Shown here: positions 18,374 through 26,997 of the stretch, in pieces
How positions within the stretch are numbered: the first letter of the stretch is position 1
Layout: each line of letters begins with the position of its first letter
Origin: Thermoanaerobacter ethanolicus JW 200
GTDB taxonomy: Bacteria > Bacillota > Thermoanaerobacteria > Thermoanaerobacterales > Thermoanaerobacteraceae
Direction: 5' to 3'
Length of the DNA stretch: 64,000 nucleotides
Assembly (NCBI RefSeq): GCF_003722315.1
Contig: NZ_CP033580.1
Location: 2,570,501-2,634,500, forward strand
Notes under the pieces: generated by a model
What the model saw: only the letters and a program-made list of their open reading frames with translations
The model's database searches: none
Told to the model about the DNA's origin: nothing
Made by a program: the position numbers and the translations under genes

Positions 18374-18431
18374 ATCAAAAAAGTGAAATTTTACATTATT
18401 TGAAGAAGACTTAGGGTTGTTGTGGTATAAT
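18374..18431 (+). promoter_or_regulatory. Promoter-like repeat A, upstream of the Uma2 gene
   Basis: This 58-bp segment (core GAAATTTTACATTA) is repeated with a few changes at 20790-20847. Both copies end in TTGTGGTATAAT, which fits an extended -10 box (TGGTATAAT). A good -35 box is not obvious. Between it and the Uma2 gene there is only a very short frame (MYLLLDEKGVDFWQFT) that I do not consider a gene. Confidence 0.45.
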
Positions 18432-18554
18432 TAAATATAAAAGGAGTTAAATGTGAATAATGTATTTACTGTTAGATGAAAAAGGTGTGGATTTTTGGCA
18501 ATTTACATAAGAGGAATAAAAGCTTTTAATCTAATTTGAAAGAAGGTGTTAAAT

Positions 18555-19127
18555 ATGCCGTTGCCAAAAGAAAATAAAATATATACTTATGCAGATTATA
18601 TAGCGTGGCCAGAAAATGAAAGAATAGAACTGATTGATGGCCAAATTTACTTGATGACTTCCCCTTCAAGAACTCATCAAAGGATCTTGGGACAGCTTTT
18701 CTACCAATTCTTTGATTATCTCAAAGATAAATCGTGTGAAGTATATATGGCACCTTTTGATGTAAGGTTTCCTGACGGAAATGAGAAGGACGAGGAAAAT
18801 ATAAAGACTGTAGTTCAGCCTGATATAGTTGTTGTGTGTGATGAATCCAAGCTTGATGAGAAGGGATGTACGGGAGCTCCTGATTTGATAATCGAAATTA
18901 TTTCGCCTTCAACAGCACAGAAAGATAAACTCCACAAGTTTAACTTGTATGAAAAGTATGGTGTGAAAGAATATTGGATAGTAGAACCCGAAAACAAAAT
19001 CCTAAGTGTGTTTATTTTACAGGATAATGAAAGATATGGACGACCCGACATATATACACAAGATGATAAAGTTAAAGTTTCTATTTTTGAAGATCTTGTG
19101 ATTGATTTAAAAACAGTACTAATATGA
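18555..19127 (+). CDS. Uma2-family putative endonuclease (DUF820)
   Basis: The 190-residue protein matches the Uma2/DUF820 family (PF05685), which has a PD-(D/E)XK restriction-endonuclease-like fold. Visible family features are YTYADYIAWPENERIELIDG at the start, the PDIVVVCD segment with its acidic residue, and EIISPSTAQKDKLHKFNLYE followed by YGVKEYWIVEPE. The biological role of the family is not settled. I use the ATG at 18555 with GAAAGAAGG in front, rather than the GTG at 18546. The gene is monocistronic, on the opposite strand to the his operon, and has promoter-like repeat A upstream. Confidence 0.85.
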   Translation: MPLPKENKIYTYADYIAWPENERIELIDGQIYLMTSPSRTHQRILGQLFYQFFDYLKDKSCEVYMAPFDVRFPDGNEKDEENIKTVVQPDIVVVCDESKLDEKGCTGAPDLIIEIISPSTAQKDKLHKFNLYEKYGVKEYWIVEPENKILSVFILQDNERYGRPDIYTQDDKVKVSIFEDLVIDLKTVLI

Positions 19128-19339
19128 ATAGAAACTGATACTGTAGAAAATTTTGTGTAGACTGATTATAAACCTCTTTATTGACAAAAATTAGAATGTA
19201 AAACAGTTCTATAATAAATATTGGTCGTATAAAAATCACCCATAAAAAATAGGATACTTATTCTAAATACCTGCTATAATAAAGTGGCATTCAGAAAAGT
19301 ACCCATCCCAACTCCTGACAAAGAATCTAAATATGACTT

Positions 19340-20635
19340 TTAATTGTATTGTTTTTCAACTATATCTAAAATTCCTTTTTTCTTTAACATTTCTTCCGGA
19401 ACTAAAAATGTTACAGTCGCTACTCCTGGCAAACGTCCTATTTCAATAGCACCGGTGATTGTAGCTCTGTTCAAAACTTCCCCTAATGGAATCCCCAAAA
19501 AGTTAGCTGCTCTTCGCAATCCATTTTCGACAGCTTCATTTAAATTTTCACCAGTTCCAATGAAAGAAAGAGGATAAGATTTCTCTAAACGACTGACATT
19601 CCACTTCAAAGAAAGCTGCTTCGCTTTTTCAATTTCTCTTTCTGTTAAGGGTCGTGCTAAATAAGGCAAATCTTCAAAATTAGGCAGTAAAATAGGTCCC
19701 TCAATGTTTAAATTCTTAATAACCTTAACTTTCAAAATTACTATTCCTGCTACATCTGTTGTATGCCCTGCAATTTCTCCATCCCCCTGCATTGCATGCA
19801 TATCTCCTACATAAACACCAGCCCCTTTGACTTTTACTGGTGCTATAACAACCGCTCCCTTTCTTACACGATTTACATCCATGTGTCCATCCGTTCGATG
19901 TAACTCTAGTTCCTCTTTTGTAATTCCATATTCATGAGGAGCATTAACAAGAAAAGTACCAAAATCCCCTGCATTATGAGAATCAGGCATCCTTTTAGAA
20001 GGCAATGTTCCTAATTGCCCTAAAAAAGGCCTCATACGAGCTATTACTCCCACTAAGTCATGAGGAGCAAGAGTAACAGATGGATTTTGCACAGAATTAT
20101 AAGGAATTTTCATGTATTCTCTACCATTTCGTGCTATTTTCTCGGCAGTTTCCTTATCAACTGTTACTCCAATTTCGTTTTCTTCATCAAAGACCATAGT
20201 ATAGCCATGTTCAAACTTAAAAGGTACTACATCTGCTCCACAATTAGCACAACGAATAGAATCAGGTCCAACTCCTTCTATTACAGTCTCCGGATAAAGT
20301 GTTCCGCAATTAGGACATTTAGCTGCAACAAAAGGATCTCCTACATACCGTCCTTCAAGGACTTTCTCCTTCCCAGACGCTGTTGCAATAGATGTTATGT
20401 GAATATCTTCAATATAAATTGCTATTGCATCACCCACTTCTGCGTTTTCTACAAATACTGGTTTTGTTACCTCATGACCACCCCTTAATTTAGGAGTAAG
20501 CATCGGCCCCCAACATCCTGGCGCTGTATTTGCTATAATGTATCCTCCATCTTTTACAACTCCTAACATTTTTTCATTTGGATCGAGAATTCCATTAGTA
20601 AATTCATCTACATAAATGATGTTTTTAGCCTCCAT
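19340..20635 (-). CDS. Acetamidase/formamidase family protein with zinc-knuckle insert
   Basis: The 431-residue protein belongs to the FmdA/AmdA family (PF03069), which hydrolyses formamide, acetamide or related amides to ammonia and acid. Signatures include GPMLTPKLRGGHEVTKPV, NAGDFGTFLVN, GVYVGDMHAMQGDGEIAGHT and ATITGAIEIGRLPG. Inserted after about residue 105 is a C-x2-C-x18-C-x2-C unit (C107, C110, C129, C132; CPNC and CANC) that should bind zinc. I chose the ATG at 20635 because AAGGAGA precedes it, while the 36 codons upstream look noncoding. It is isolated, with no amide transporter next to it, so the substrate is open. Confidence 0.88.
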   Translation of the reverse strand: MEAKNIIYVDEFTNGILDPNEKMLGVVKDGGYIIANTAPGCWGPMLTPKLRGGHEVTKPVFVENAEVGDAIAIYIEDIHITSIATASGKEKVLEGRYVGDPFVAAKCPNCGTLYPETVIEGVGPDSIRCANCGADVVPFKFEHGYTMVFDEENEIGVTVDKETAEKIARNGREYMKIPYNSVQNPSVTLAPHDLVGVIARMRPFLGQLGTLPSKRMPDSHNAGDFGTFLVNAPHEYGITKEELELHRTDGHMDVNRVRKGAVVIAPVKVKGAGVYVGDMHAMQGDGEIAGHTTDVAGIVILKVKVIKNLNIEGPILLPNFEDLPYLARPLTEREIEKAKQLSLKWNVSRLEKSYPLSFIGTGENLNEAVENGLRRAANFLGIPLGEVLNRATITGAIEIGRLPGVATVTFLVPEEMLKKKGILDIVEKQYN

Positions 20636-20789
20636 AAGCCTAAGTCTCCTTTCTTTAATTTTTTTGATATTATTATAATTCCACATAAATGTGTAAATTC
20701 CTTTGTAAAAGTTTAACTTAAATTTTGCAAATGGATTATACACCTGCTTGGTTTTCGCTCAAAGGATTTATTCAAAGAAATTTCTTTAA

Positions 20790-20847
20790 ATCAAAAAGCG
20801 AAATTTTACATTACTTGAAGAAAACTTAATATTATTGTGGTATAATG
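20790..20847 (+). promoter_or_regulatory. Promoter-like repeat B
   Basis: This is a second copy of the 58-bp segment at 18374-18431, again ending in TTGTGGTATAAT. No recognisable gene follows. The rest of the interval 20636-21108 holds only a 40-codon frame and AT-rich sequence, so B may have lost its gene. Confidence 0.45.
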
Positions 20848-20860
20848 TATTTACACAGGA

Positions 20861-20983
20861 GTGATTGATGAATACTTTTATGAAGCAAAGCCTGTAAAAC
20901 TTACGAAGCCCCAGTTTTTGAATATAAAGATGAATAAAAGGGAGAGTTTAATAAAGACAAACGGTAAAATGTCAAGGGGGTAA
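20861..20983 (+). CDS. Possible 40-residue ORF behind promoter-like repeat B
   Basis: A GTG-started frame of 40 codons (beginning VIDEYFYEAKPVKLTKPQFL) lies 13 bases behind the -10-like box of repeat B. The GGAG ribosome site overlaps the GTG, so initiation would be poor. I do not recognise the product. It could be a gene remnant left next to the IS110-type element, or chance. Confidence 0.2.
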   Translation: MIDEYFYEAKPVKLTKPQFLNIKMNKRESLIKTNGKMSRG

Positions 20984-21108
20984 TTAAAAAATTTTTGAGA
21001 CATTTGGAGGTCAAAAAAGACAAAAAGATATCCTTCTTCCAATATACTAATAAATGGTATTGGGAGTTCCAGAACAAAATTCCTTATTAATTTTTAACAA
21101 AAAAGTAT

Positions 21109-22350
21109 TTAAATACTAGCAACACCTCTTTCTTGATATATTTGACCTTTGCTGAGCATTGCAAAGATCAGAGGGATTAATCTTCTAGCAGTTAAGACGA
21201 GGGCACGTTTATGTTGGTGTTTAGGTACCTCGCGATACTTCTTGTTGTAGTACTCTTTAAATCTCACTGTGTGCACCCTAACACAGTTAGCGGCTTCAAC
21301 AAGATAGTATCGCAGGTACTGATCACCACACTTAACTAAAGAAGTATCCTGGGCATTGAAATTACCAGACTGATATTTATTCCAGATGAGGCCGGCATAC
21401 TTGGCAACAGCAGCTTCATTATTAAACCTTTTAATATCTCCAATTTCGGCGATGATACCAGCAGCAAGGACGTCCCCAATACCGGGGATACTAGTTAAAG
21501 TTTGAGAAAAAGCTTTAAGCTGTCTTGATATCTCGCCATCAAGCTTTTTAAGTTGAGATTCGAGGAAGCGAATATTTTCGAGTGTCATAGAAAGAGCTAA
21601 GTCGTTTGCTTCAGCAAGATCATGATGAAGCCTGTAAGCTCTGTTAGCAGCAGCTTTTAAAGTTTTGGCGATTTGAGTAGGATCTGAGAGTCTGTTATTG
21701 CCGTTTTTCACAATAAAGTCGATGAGGTCATCAAGAGGCATGGAAGCAATATCATCAGGTGTAAAATTTTCAATAATAGCTAAGGAAGCCTTACCGAATA
21801 TATTACTAAAAGGGCACTCTGAGGGATAGGTTGAGAACTTGAAGGAAATAAGGTTTAGGGCGCGATTTTTTTCACGGACCAGGCTACGAACAATATGATA
21901 ACGCATGCGAGTGAGTTTTTGTAGTGCAGCGTATCTCAAGTCTGGGAGAGGAGTTGGTTTGACCTGTCCAAATCTTACACATTCAGCAATAACAGCTGCA
22001 TCAATGGAGTCTGTTTTAGGAAGATGGATATAAGCGCCTTTAAAAGATTTAATAATAGAAAGATTGATGACGTAAAATAGAGGATTAAAGGGAGCAAGTT
22101 CAGGAGAAGAAGCTAGGAAAGTATGCAAATGCCAAGCATAGTGTGAAGTAGCTTCCATGCCAAATTTGATAGATGAAATATTGTATTGTTGAGCAAGAGA
22201 GATAGTAAAGTTTAGAAACTGCTGAGCGCCATCCAAATCATTAGGGAAGAAGAAAGTTTTTTTCACTAAGCGGTTGCCGGTCTCATCAATAAAAGAAGCA
22301 GCATTTAATTCACTTGAAATATCAATGCCAACGATAAGTGTAGAGCTCAT
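21109..22350 (-). CDS. IS110-family DEDD recombinase/transposase
   Basis: The 413-residue protein has the N-terminal RuvC-like DEDD domain (STLIVGIDISSELNAASFID) and the C-terminal Tnp_20 domain with LTSIPGIGDVLAAGIIAEIG. The serine in YQSGNF is the likely nucleophile. IS110 recombinases use an element-encoded bridge RNA to choose donor and target. The ATG at 22350 has AAAGGAG upstream. The open frame continues 54 codons further up, but that stretch overlaps the structured RNA region and looks noncoding. The gene appears intact. Confidence 0.9.
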   Translation of the reverse strand: MSSTLIVGIDISSELNAASFIDETGNRLVKKTFFFPNDLDGAQQFLNFTISLAQQYNISSIKFGMEATSHYAWHLHTFLASSPELAPFNPLFYVINLSIIKSFKGAYIHLPKTDSIDAAVIAECVRFGQVKPTPLPDLRYAALQKLTRMRYHIVRSLVREKNRALNLISFKFSTYPSECPFSNIFGKASLAIIENFTPDDIASMPLDDLIDFIVKNGNNRLSDPTQIAKTLKAAANRAYRLHHDLAEANDLALSMTLENIRFLESQLKKLDGEISRQLKAFSQTLTSIPGIGDVLAAGIIAEIGDIKRFNNEAAVAKYAGLIWNKYQSGNFNAQDTSLVKCGDQYLRYYLVEAANCVRVHTVRFKEYYNKKYREVPKHQHKRALVLTARRLIPLIFAMLSKGQIYQERGVASI

Positions 22351-22389
22351 GGATAAATTCACGCTCCTTTTTGTAAAAAGTTTTTTAAA

Positions 22390-22661
22390 GGTCCTTTGTC
22401 TCTTAAGTTTTTGTAATACACCCTCGCCGTGGGAAGTAGCCAGATTTAGCTTATAGGGTGCCTGACCATCGATGCTCAAGCGATGGACAGATAAGCTAAA
22501 GAGGCACAACAAACGAGTATGTATTACTCAATAACTCCAGAGGTTCAGTCTTATTCGAGTGGTGATGCTGATTTACCAGCATGCCACAGGAGTAAGCCAA
22601 AAATACCTCAGTAAACTTAAAAGGGACCTTCCACTTTTAAGTTTATCAGAGACAAAGGACC
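22390..22661 (-). ncRNA. Candidate IS110 bridge RNA
   Basis: The noncoding region upstream of the recombinase is strongly structured. A perfect 14-bp inverted repeat closes it (AGAGACAAAGGACC at 22648-22661 against 22390-22403). Inside are three hairpins. One has a perfect 12-bp stem (22612-22645). One is GTGG..ATGCTG / CAGCAT..CCAC with an asymmetric internal loop (22559-22587). One has TTTAGCTTAT / ATAAGCTAAA enclosing CTG-t-CCATCG / CGATGG-t-CAG (22445-22500). Position and fold fit the bridge RNA of IS110-group elements, which lies in the end upstream of the recombinase. Guide loops were not assigned. Confidence 0.55.
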
Positions 22662-22798
22662 ATTTAAATAAAAAAATGAGAGATTTAATTATGAGATTGT
22701 TTTACCAGGGTAAAAATGGTTTTTAAGGATTTAATTTATGTGTTTATTATTAAATTTTTGATGTGAATTACAATCATATTATACGAGAGGTGTTTTTT

Positions 22799-23146
22799 AT
22801 GATAGAAGCCACTGAATTATTAAAGTATTCCTTAGAAGATGAGCTAAAGAGAATAACGAATATTATTATTGAAAAGTGCAATCCAGAGAGGATAATACTT
22901 TTCGGGTCAATGGCTAATGGTACTGCTAAGGAATGGAGCGATATTGACTTAGTCGTGATAATGGATACGGATTTAAGATTTGCTGATAGAACTTTATATT
23001 TAATGAGGCTTACCCATCCTAGAGTAGGAGTTGATTTTTTAGTATATACACCAGAAGAAGAAGAGTTGTTTAAGAAGAATAGAGACCTATTTTATACCGA
23101 AGAGGTACTCAAGAAGGGGGTCATATTGTATGACAGAAGTTCATAA
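22799..23146 (+). CDS. MNT-type nucleotidyltransferase, partner of HEPN protein
   Basis: The 115-residue protein is a minimal nucleotidyltransferase. The signature ILFGSMANGTAKEWSDIDLVV supplies GSxxxG and the DxD metal ligands, and GVDFLVY supplies a third Asp. Family members linked to HEPN proteins act as antitoxins, in some cases by AMPylating the partner, or transfer nucleotides to unknown targets. I use the ATG at 22799 (site GAGAGGTG). The upstream frame lacks a site. It overlaps the HEPN gene by 17 bases, so the two are translationally coupled. Confidence 0.85.
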   Translation: MIEATELLKYSLEDELKRITNIIIEKCNPERIILFGSMANGTAKEWSDIDLVVIMDTDLRFADRTLYLMRLTHPRVGVDFLVYTPEEEELFKKNRDLFYTEEVLKKGVILYDRSS

Positions 23147-23543
23147 ATATAGTCAGTGGTTAGATTATGCTAATGACGATTTGAAGGCAGCAAAAGAACT
23201 GTTAAAAACTGATTTGCATAATATTGTTTGTTTCCATTCGCAGCAAGCTGTAGAAAAAGCTTTAAAAGCCTATTTGGTTTTTAATAATATAAATCCTCCT
23301 AAAGTACACAATTTGATCACTTTGTTAGAATTGTGTATAAACTTGGACAAAGAATTTGAAATTTTGAGAGATGATATGGAATTTTTAGACTCCTATTATA
23401 TTCCAACAAGATATCCAAGTGCTCCTATTGGCTATTTACCTGGTGGCAAACCTAATAAAGATAATGCTACCAAGGCATTTGAAAAAGCTGAAAATTCTGT
23501 GAAATATATAATTAAACTTGTAGAAGATAAGAAAAAAGAATAA
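23130..23543 (+). CDS. HEPN-domain protein
   Basis: The 137-residue protein has the PF05168-type HEPN core: a four-helix bundle with VCFHSQQAVEKALKAYLVF followed by PPKVHNLITLLEL. It overlaps the MNT nucleotidyltransferase gene and forms the common HEPN-MNT pair. I do not see the R-x4-6-H motif that marks HEPN ribonucleases, so it may be a nucleotidyltransferase-binding protein rather than a toxin. Toxin-antitoxin function is not shown by the sequence. Confidence 0.8.
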   Translation: MTEVHKYSQWLDYANDDLKAAKELLKTDLHNIVCFHSQQAVEKALKAYLVFNNINPPKVHNLITLLELCINLDKEFEILRDDMEFLDSYYIPTRYPSAPIGYLPGGKPNKDNATKAFEKAENSVKYIIKLVEDKKKE

Positions 23544-23821
23544 AACCTTAACCTTATTATTATGACCTAGAATTTAAGGTCTCTTAGAGAAAAAGCTCCT
23601 CTTTTATTTAGTTGATGCTAAGTCTAACAGTAAGAGAAAATGGTCGTCTTCCTCAGCTTAGTGTATTAAATGGAATGAACCCATAAAAAGCAAACAAAGT
23701 TTTACTAAAGTTACACAAAGCTCTTGACATTACTAATAATTGGAGTATCATTATATTTAAAGTAGGTATAGTTATATTTTTAACAATAACCCCAAAAATC
23801 AAAAATGGAGGAGGGTTTAAA

Positions 23822-25768
23822 ATGAACTCATCATTAGAGTTCGAAAAGCTTTTAGAGCCAATTCAAATTGGACCGATGAAACTGAGAAACAGAATTGTCA
23901 TGCCTCCAATGGTTACAAATTATGCAGCTGCTGATGGTGCAGTTACCGAACGTTTTAAAGCTTATCACCAAGCCAGAGCAAAAGGTGGAGTAGGCTTAAT
24001 TATTGTAGAAGCAACATATGTTCATCCAAGTGGTAAAGGTTTTCAAAATCAAGTTGGTATTTACAAAGATGAATTAATATCTGGCTTGAGAGAATTGACT
24101 GAGACGGTGCATAAGTATGGAGCAAAAATTGCCGTGCAACTTTATCATGCTGGTAGGCAAACAACTTCGAAAGTTACTGGAATGAAAGTGGTTGCCCCTT
24201 CACCTATTCCTTGCCCAGTTAAGCAAGAAATGCCCAAAGAATTATCAGTAGACGAAATAAAAGAATTGGTAGAAGCATTTGGACAAGCTGCAAGACGTGC
24301 TAAAGAAGCAGGGTTTGACGCCATTGAAATCCATGGCGCCCATGGTTACCTACTTAATCAATTCTTATCGCCGTATAGCAATAAACGAACCGATGAATAC
24401 GGTGGAAGTTTTGAGAATAGAATTAGATTTCCATTGGAAGTTGTCAGAAGAGTAAGAGAAGAAGTTGGTGGAGATTTCCCTATTATATATCGCATGAGTG
24501 CTGAAGAATATGTTCCTGGAGGACTTACGATTGAAGATACTAAGATATTTGCTCAAAAGTTAGTAGAAGCAGGAATCGATGCCCTGCATATTTCAGGTGG
24601 AGTATATGAATCTTCGGCAATGATTATCCAGCCCGCAGCCATTCCTCAGGGTTGTTTTGTAGAAAACGCAGCTGCTATAAAGAAAGCAATTAATAGCAAA
24701 GTACCTGTAATTGTTGTTGGTCGAATCAAAGATCCTCTTATGGCAGAACAAATCATCCGTGAAGGCAAAGCTGATCTAGTATCTATAGGAAGAGCTCTAC
24801 TAGCAGATCCGGATCTGCCCCGAAAAGTTTCTGAAGGTAAGATTCAAGAAATAAGAAAATGCATTGGTTGTAATCAAGGTTGTATTGATCGTTTATTCCA
24901 AGACCTTGATATTACTTGCATAGCTAATGCATTAACTGGACATGAGACAGAATTTGATATAGAAAACCCGGCAGAGGAAAAGAAGAAGGTATTAATAGTT
25001 GGTGGTGGACCTGGTGGTCTAGAAGCAGCCAGGGTAGCCGCTTTGCGAGGACATGAAGTAGTTCTTTACGAAAAGCAAACAGATCTAGGTGGGCAAATGC
25101 TAATTGCTGCTGTACCGCCTTATAAAGGAGAAATAAATGATTTGGCTAATTATCTTATTAATCAAGTAGAAAAATCTGGAATTGCGATTGTAAAAGGCAA
25201 GGAAGCAGATATAAAGACAATTCAAGAGGTTAAACCAGATGTGGTAATCTTAGCAACAGGATCTGAACCAATAATTCCTGAAATTCCTGGAGCTAATCAG
25301 AAAAACGTTGTTACAGCGCATGATGTCCTTAAAAATGCGGTTATTGTCGGTAAAAAAGTAGTTATCATTGGTGGTGGACTGGTGGGTTGTGAAACTGCAG
25401 AATTTTTAGCTGATCAAGATAAAGAAGTAACTGTAGTGGAAATGTTGGATGATATAGCAATGGATGTTGGAGCATTGACTAGAGTTCTCTTACTAAATAG
25501 AATGGCTGAGAAAAAAATAACCGTATTGACGAAGAGCAAAGTTCGAGAAATATCAGGAGATAAAGTTATTATGGAAAGTAAAAGTGGAACTCAAGAAATA
25601 ACTGGTATAGATACAGTCGTAATGGCAGTTGGTTCTAAACCCAAAAATGATTTATTGAAGTCCATTGAAGAAGAAAATATACCTGTTTATGCTATTGGAG
25701 ATTGTGTCAAGCCTAGAAAATTTATAGATGCCATTCACGAAGGTTTTCGCATAGCGTATAATTTGTAA
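23822..25768 (+). CDS. NADH:flavin oxidoreductase of the 2,4-dienoyl-CoA reductase/enoate reductase type
   Basis: The 648-residue protein is a three-part redox enzyme. Residues 1 to about 340 are an FMN TIM barrel of the old yellow enzyme family (IQIGPMKLRNRIVMPPMVTN, IEIHGAHGYLLNQFLSP, SIGRALLADPDLP). A 4Fe-4S site follows (C-x2-C-x3-C-x11-C in KCIGCNQGC). The C-terminus binds FAD and NAD(P)H (IVGGGPGGLEAARVA, IIGGGLVGCETAEFL). It should reduce activated C=C bonds using NAD(P)H, but the substrate is not evident. A GGAGGAGGG site precedes the ATG. It is monocistronic and convergent with the sugar operon. Confidence 0.9.
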   Translation: MNSSLEFEKLLEPIQIGPMKLRNRIVMPPMVTNYAAADGAVTERFKAYHQARAKGGVGLIIVEATYVHPSGKGFQNQVGIYKDELISGLRELTETVHKYGAKIAVQLYHAGRQTTSKVTGMKVVAPSPIPCPVKQEMPKELSVDEIKELVEAFGQAARRAKEAGFDAIEIHGAHGYLLNQFLSPYSNKRTDEYGGSFENRIRFPLEVVRRVREEVGGDFPIIYRMSAEEYVPGGLTIEDTKIFAQKLVEAGIDALHISGGVYESSAMIIQPAAIPQGCFVENAAAIKKAINSKVPVIVVGRIKDPLMAEQIIREGKADLVSIGRALLADPDLPRKVSEGKIQEIRKCIGCNQGCIDRLFQDLDITCIANALTGHETEFDIENPAEEKKKVLIVGGGPGGLEAARVAALRGHEVVLYEKQTDLGGQMLIAAVPPYKGEINDLANYLINQVEKSGIAIVKGKEADIKTIQEVKPDVVILATGSEPIIPEIPGANQKNVVTAHDVLKNAVIVGKKVVIIGGGLVGCETAEFLADQDKEVTVVEMLDDIAMDVGALTRVLLLNRMAEKKITVLTKSKVREISGDKVIMESKSGTQEITGIDTVVMAVGSKPKNDLLKSIEEENIPVYAIGDCVKPRKFIDAIHEGFRIAYNL

Positions 25769-25776
25769 TTTTAAAA

Positions 25777-25807
25777 ATTAGGAGGGATGATTCGCCTCCC
25801 TCCTAAT
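25777..25807 (-). terminator. Terminator at the end of the sugar operon
   Basis: ATTAGGAGGG (25777-25786) pairs perfectly with CCCTCCTAAT (25798-25807). The T-run is on the minus-strand side (TTTTTAAAATT), so it mainly ends the minus-strand operon. It may also stop the convergent reductase transcript. Confidence 0.75.
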
Positions 25808-25812
25808 CGATT

Positions 25813-26970
25813 TTACTCAATTACAACCCACTTATTTTCTTTTGCAGATTTCACTATTTGTTCACATAAGAATAATTCGCGACGTCCATCTTCAAAAGTT
25901 GGAAAATCAGGAGTTTCTCCTTTAAGATGACCATCCTGAAGTATATATTTGTAAACTTTTTTAAACATCTGTTTAGAAGTATCAGGAAAACCTTCGTTAT
26001 GTCCTCCAGGGAAACTAGTTATTTCTCTAGCATAAGGATTTAATAACGAAGGGTCTTTCATTAAAATTTCATTAGTCCCATCTCTTCTTCCAATCCAAAG
26101 TTCATTAGGTCTCTCTGAATCCCAACTTATAGACTTTTTAGAACCATAAATCTCAAAATATAATCTATTTTTTCGTCCTGCTGCAACCTGATTTACAGTC
26201 ATTGATCCATGTGCTCCATTATTAAATTTTAAGAGTACTGTAGCATAATCTTCAGTCTCAATCTTTACTTCTTCATAATCCTCTGGACTTAACAATTTCC
26301 CTGCATAGGTTTCAACAGGTTTTAGTGGTTTTTTCCTTATAGGATAAAATGTTGCAAAATCCGCACACACTTCATTTACTTTAATTCCTGTAACAAATTC
26401 GATTAGATCCAACCAATGGGAACCTATATCTGCAACCGCTCTAGAATCTCCACTAAATTCAGGCAAAAGTCTCCAGTTAAAATCTGTATCATAAAAAAGC
26501 CAATCTTGCTGATATGAACCATTTACTGCAAAAATCTGCCCTAATTCACCTTCTTCTATCATTTTTTTTGCATGATGCATTAAAGGATAAAATCTTAAAT
26601 TAAAATGTGCCGCATTCACAAGTTTTTTCTCTTTTGCAATTTTAATAAGCTCGTCAGCTTCAGAAGAATTCATAGCTAAAGGCTTTTCGCATATTACATG
26701 TTTGTTTGCCAATAAAGCATCTTTAGCAACTTTATAATGGAGGTAATTGGGAGTACACACATGAACTGATTCTATTTCTGGATCTTTCAATAATTCTTTG
26801 TAATCACCGTAATATTTTTCTACATTTAATAACTCTGCTTTTTGCTTTGCTACCTCTTGATTAACATCTGCAATTGCTACTACTTCTACAAATCCTAATC
26901 TTCTTAAAGCCTCAATATGTGCAGGTCCTATAAAACCCGTACCTATTATTCCAACCTTTATTTTTCTCAT
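25813..26970 (-). CDS. Gfo/Idh/MocA-family sugar dehydrogenase, operon member
   Basis: The 385-residue protein has the N-terminal Rossmann motif [17 protein letters not shown] and the family signature [19 protein letters not shown] (about residue 91). A C-terminal alpha/beta substrate domain follows with [11 protein letters not shown]. Such enzymes oxidise or reduce sugars, inositols or related polyols with NAD(P). It is the last gene of the LacI-ABC-isomerase-kinase operon, so it probably acts on the imported sugar. A TAGAGGAGGAG site precedes the ATG. Confidence 0.88.
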   Translation of the reverse strand: MRKIKVGIIGTGFIGPAHIEALRRLGFVEVVAIADVNQEVAKQKAELLNVEKYYGDYKELLKDPEIESVHVCTPNYLHYKVAKDALLANKHVICEKPLAMNSSEADELIKIAKEKKLVNAAHFNLRFYPLMHHAKKMIEEGELGQIFAVNGSYQQDWLFYDTDFNWRLLPEFSGDSRAVADIGSHWLDLIEFVTGIKVNEVCADFATFYPIRKKPLKPVETYAGKLLSPEDYEEVKIETEDYATVLLKFNNGAHGSMTVNQVAAGRKNRLYFEIYGSKKSISWDSERPNELWIGRRDGTNEILMKDPSLLNPYAREITSFPGGHNEGFPDTSKQMFKKVYKYILQDGHLKGETPDFPTFEDGRRELFLCEQIVKSAKENKWVVIE

Positions 26971-26997
26971 TTTTTACATCTCCTCCTCTACCCTAAT

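Larger units (their letters stand above)
21109..22661 (-). mobile_element. IS110-family element (outer ends not resolved)
   Basis: The element comprises a DEDD recombinase gene and a structured noncoding region upstream of it. IS110 elements carry no long terminal repeats and leave little or no target duplication, so the outer ends cannot be fixed from one copy. The coordinates given are only the recombinase gene plus the structured region, and the true ends should lie somewhat outside. It sits between promoter-like repeat B and the NTase/HEPN pair. Confidence 0.7.

Noticed and set aside
22351-22512. 54-residue N-terminal extension of the IS110 recombinase
   Set aside because: The family domain begins at the ATG at 22350, which has a ribosome site. 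The extension overlaps strong RNA hairpins.
23615-23686. 24-codon frame starting MLSLTVRENGRLPQLSVLNG
   Set aside because: No ribosome site and no recognisable family. It lies in AT-rich spacer before the flavin reductase gene.
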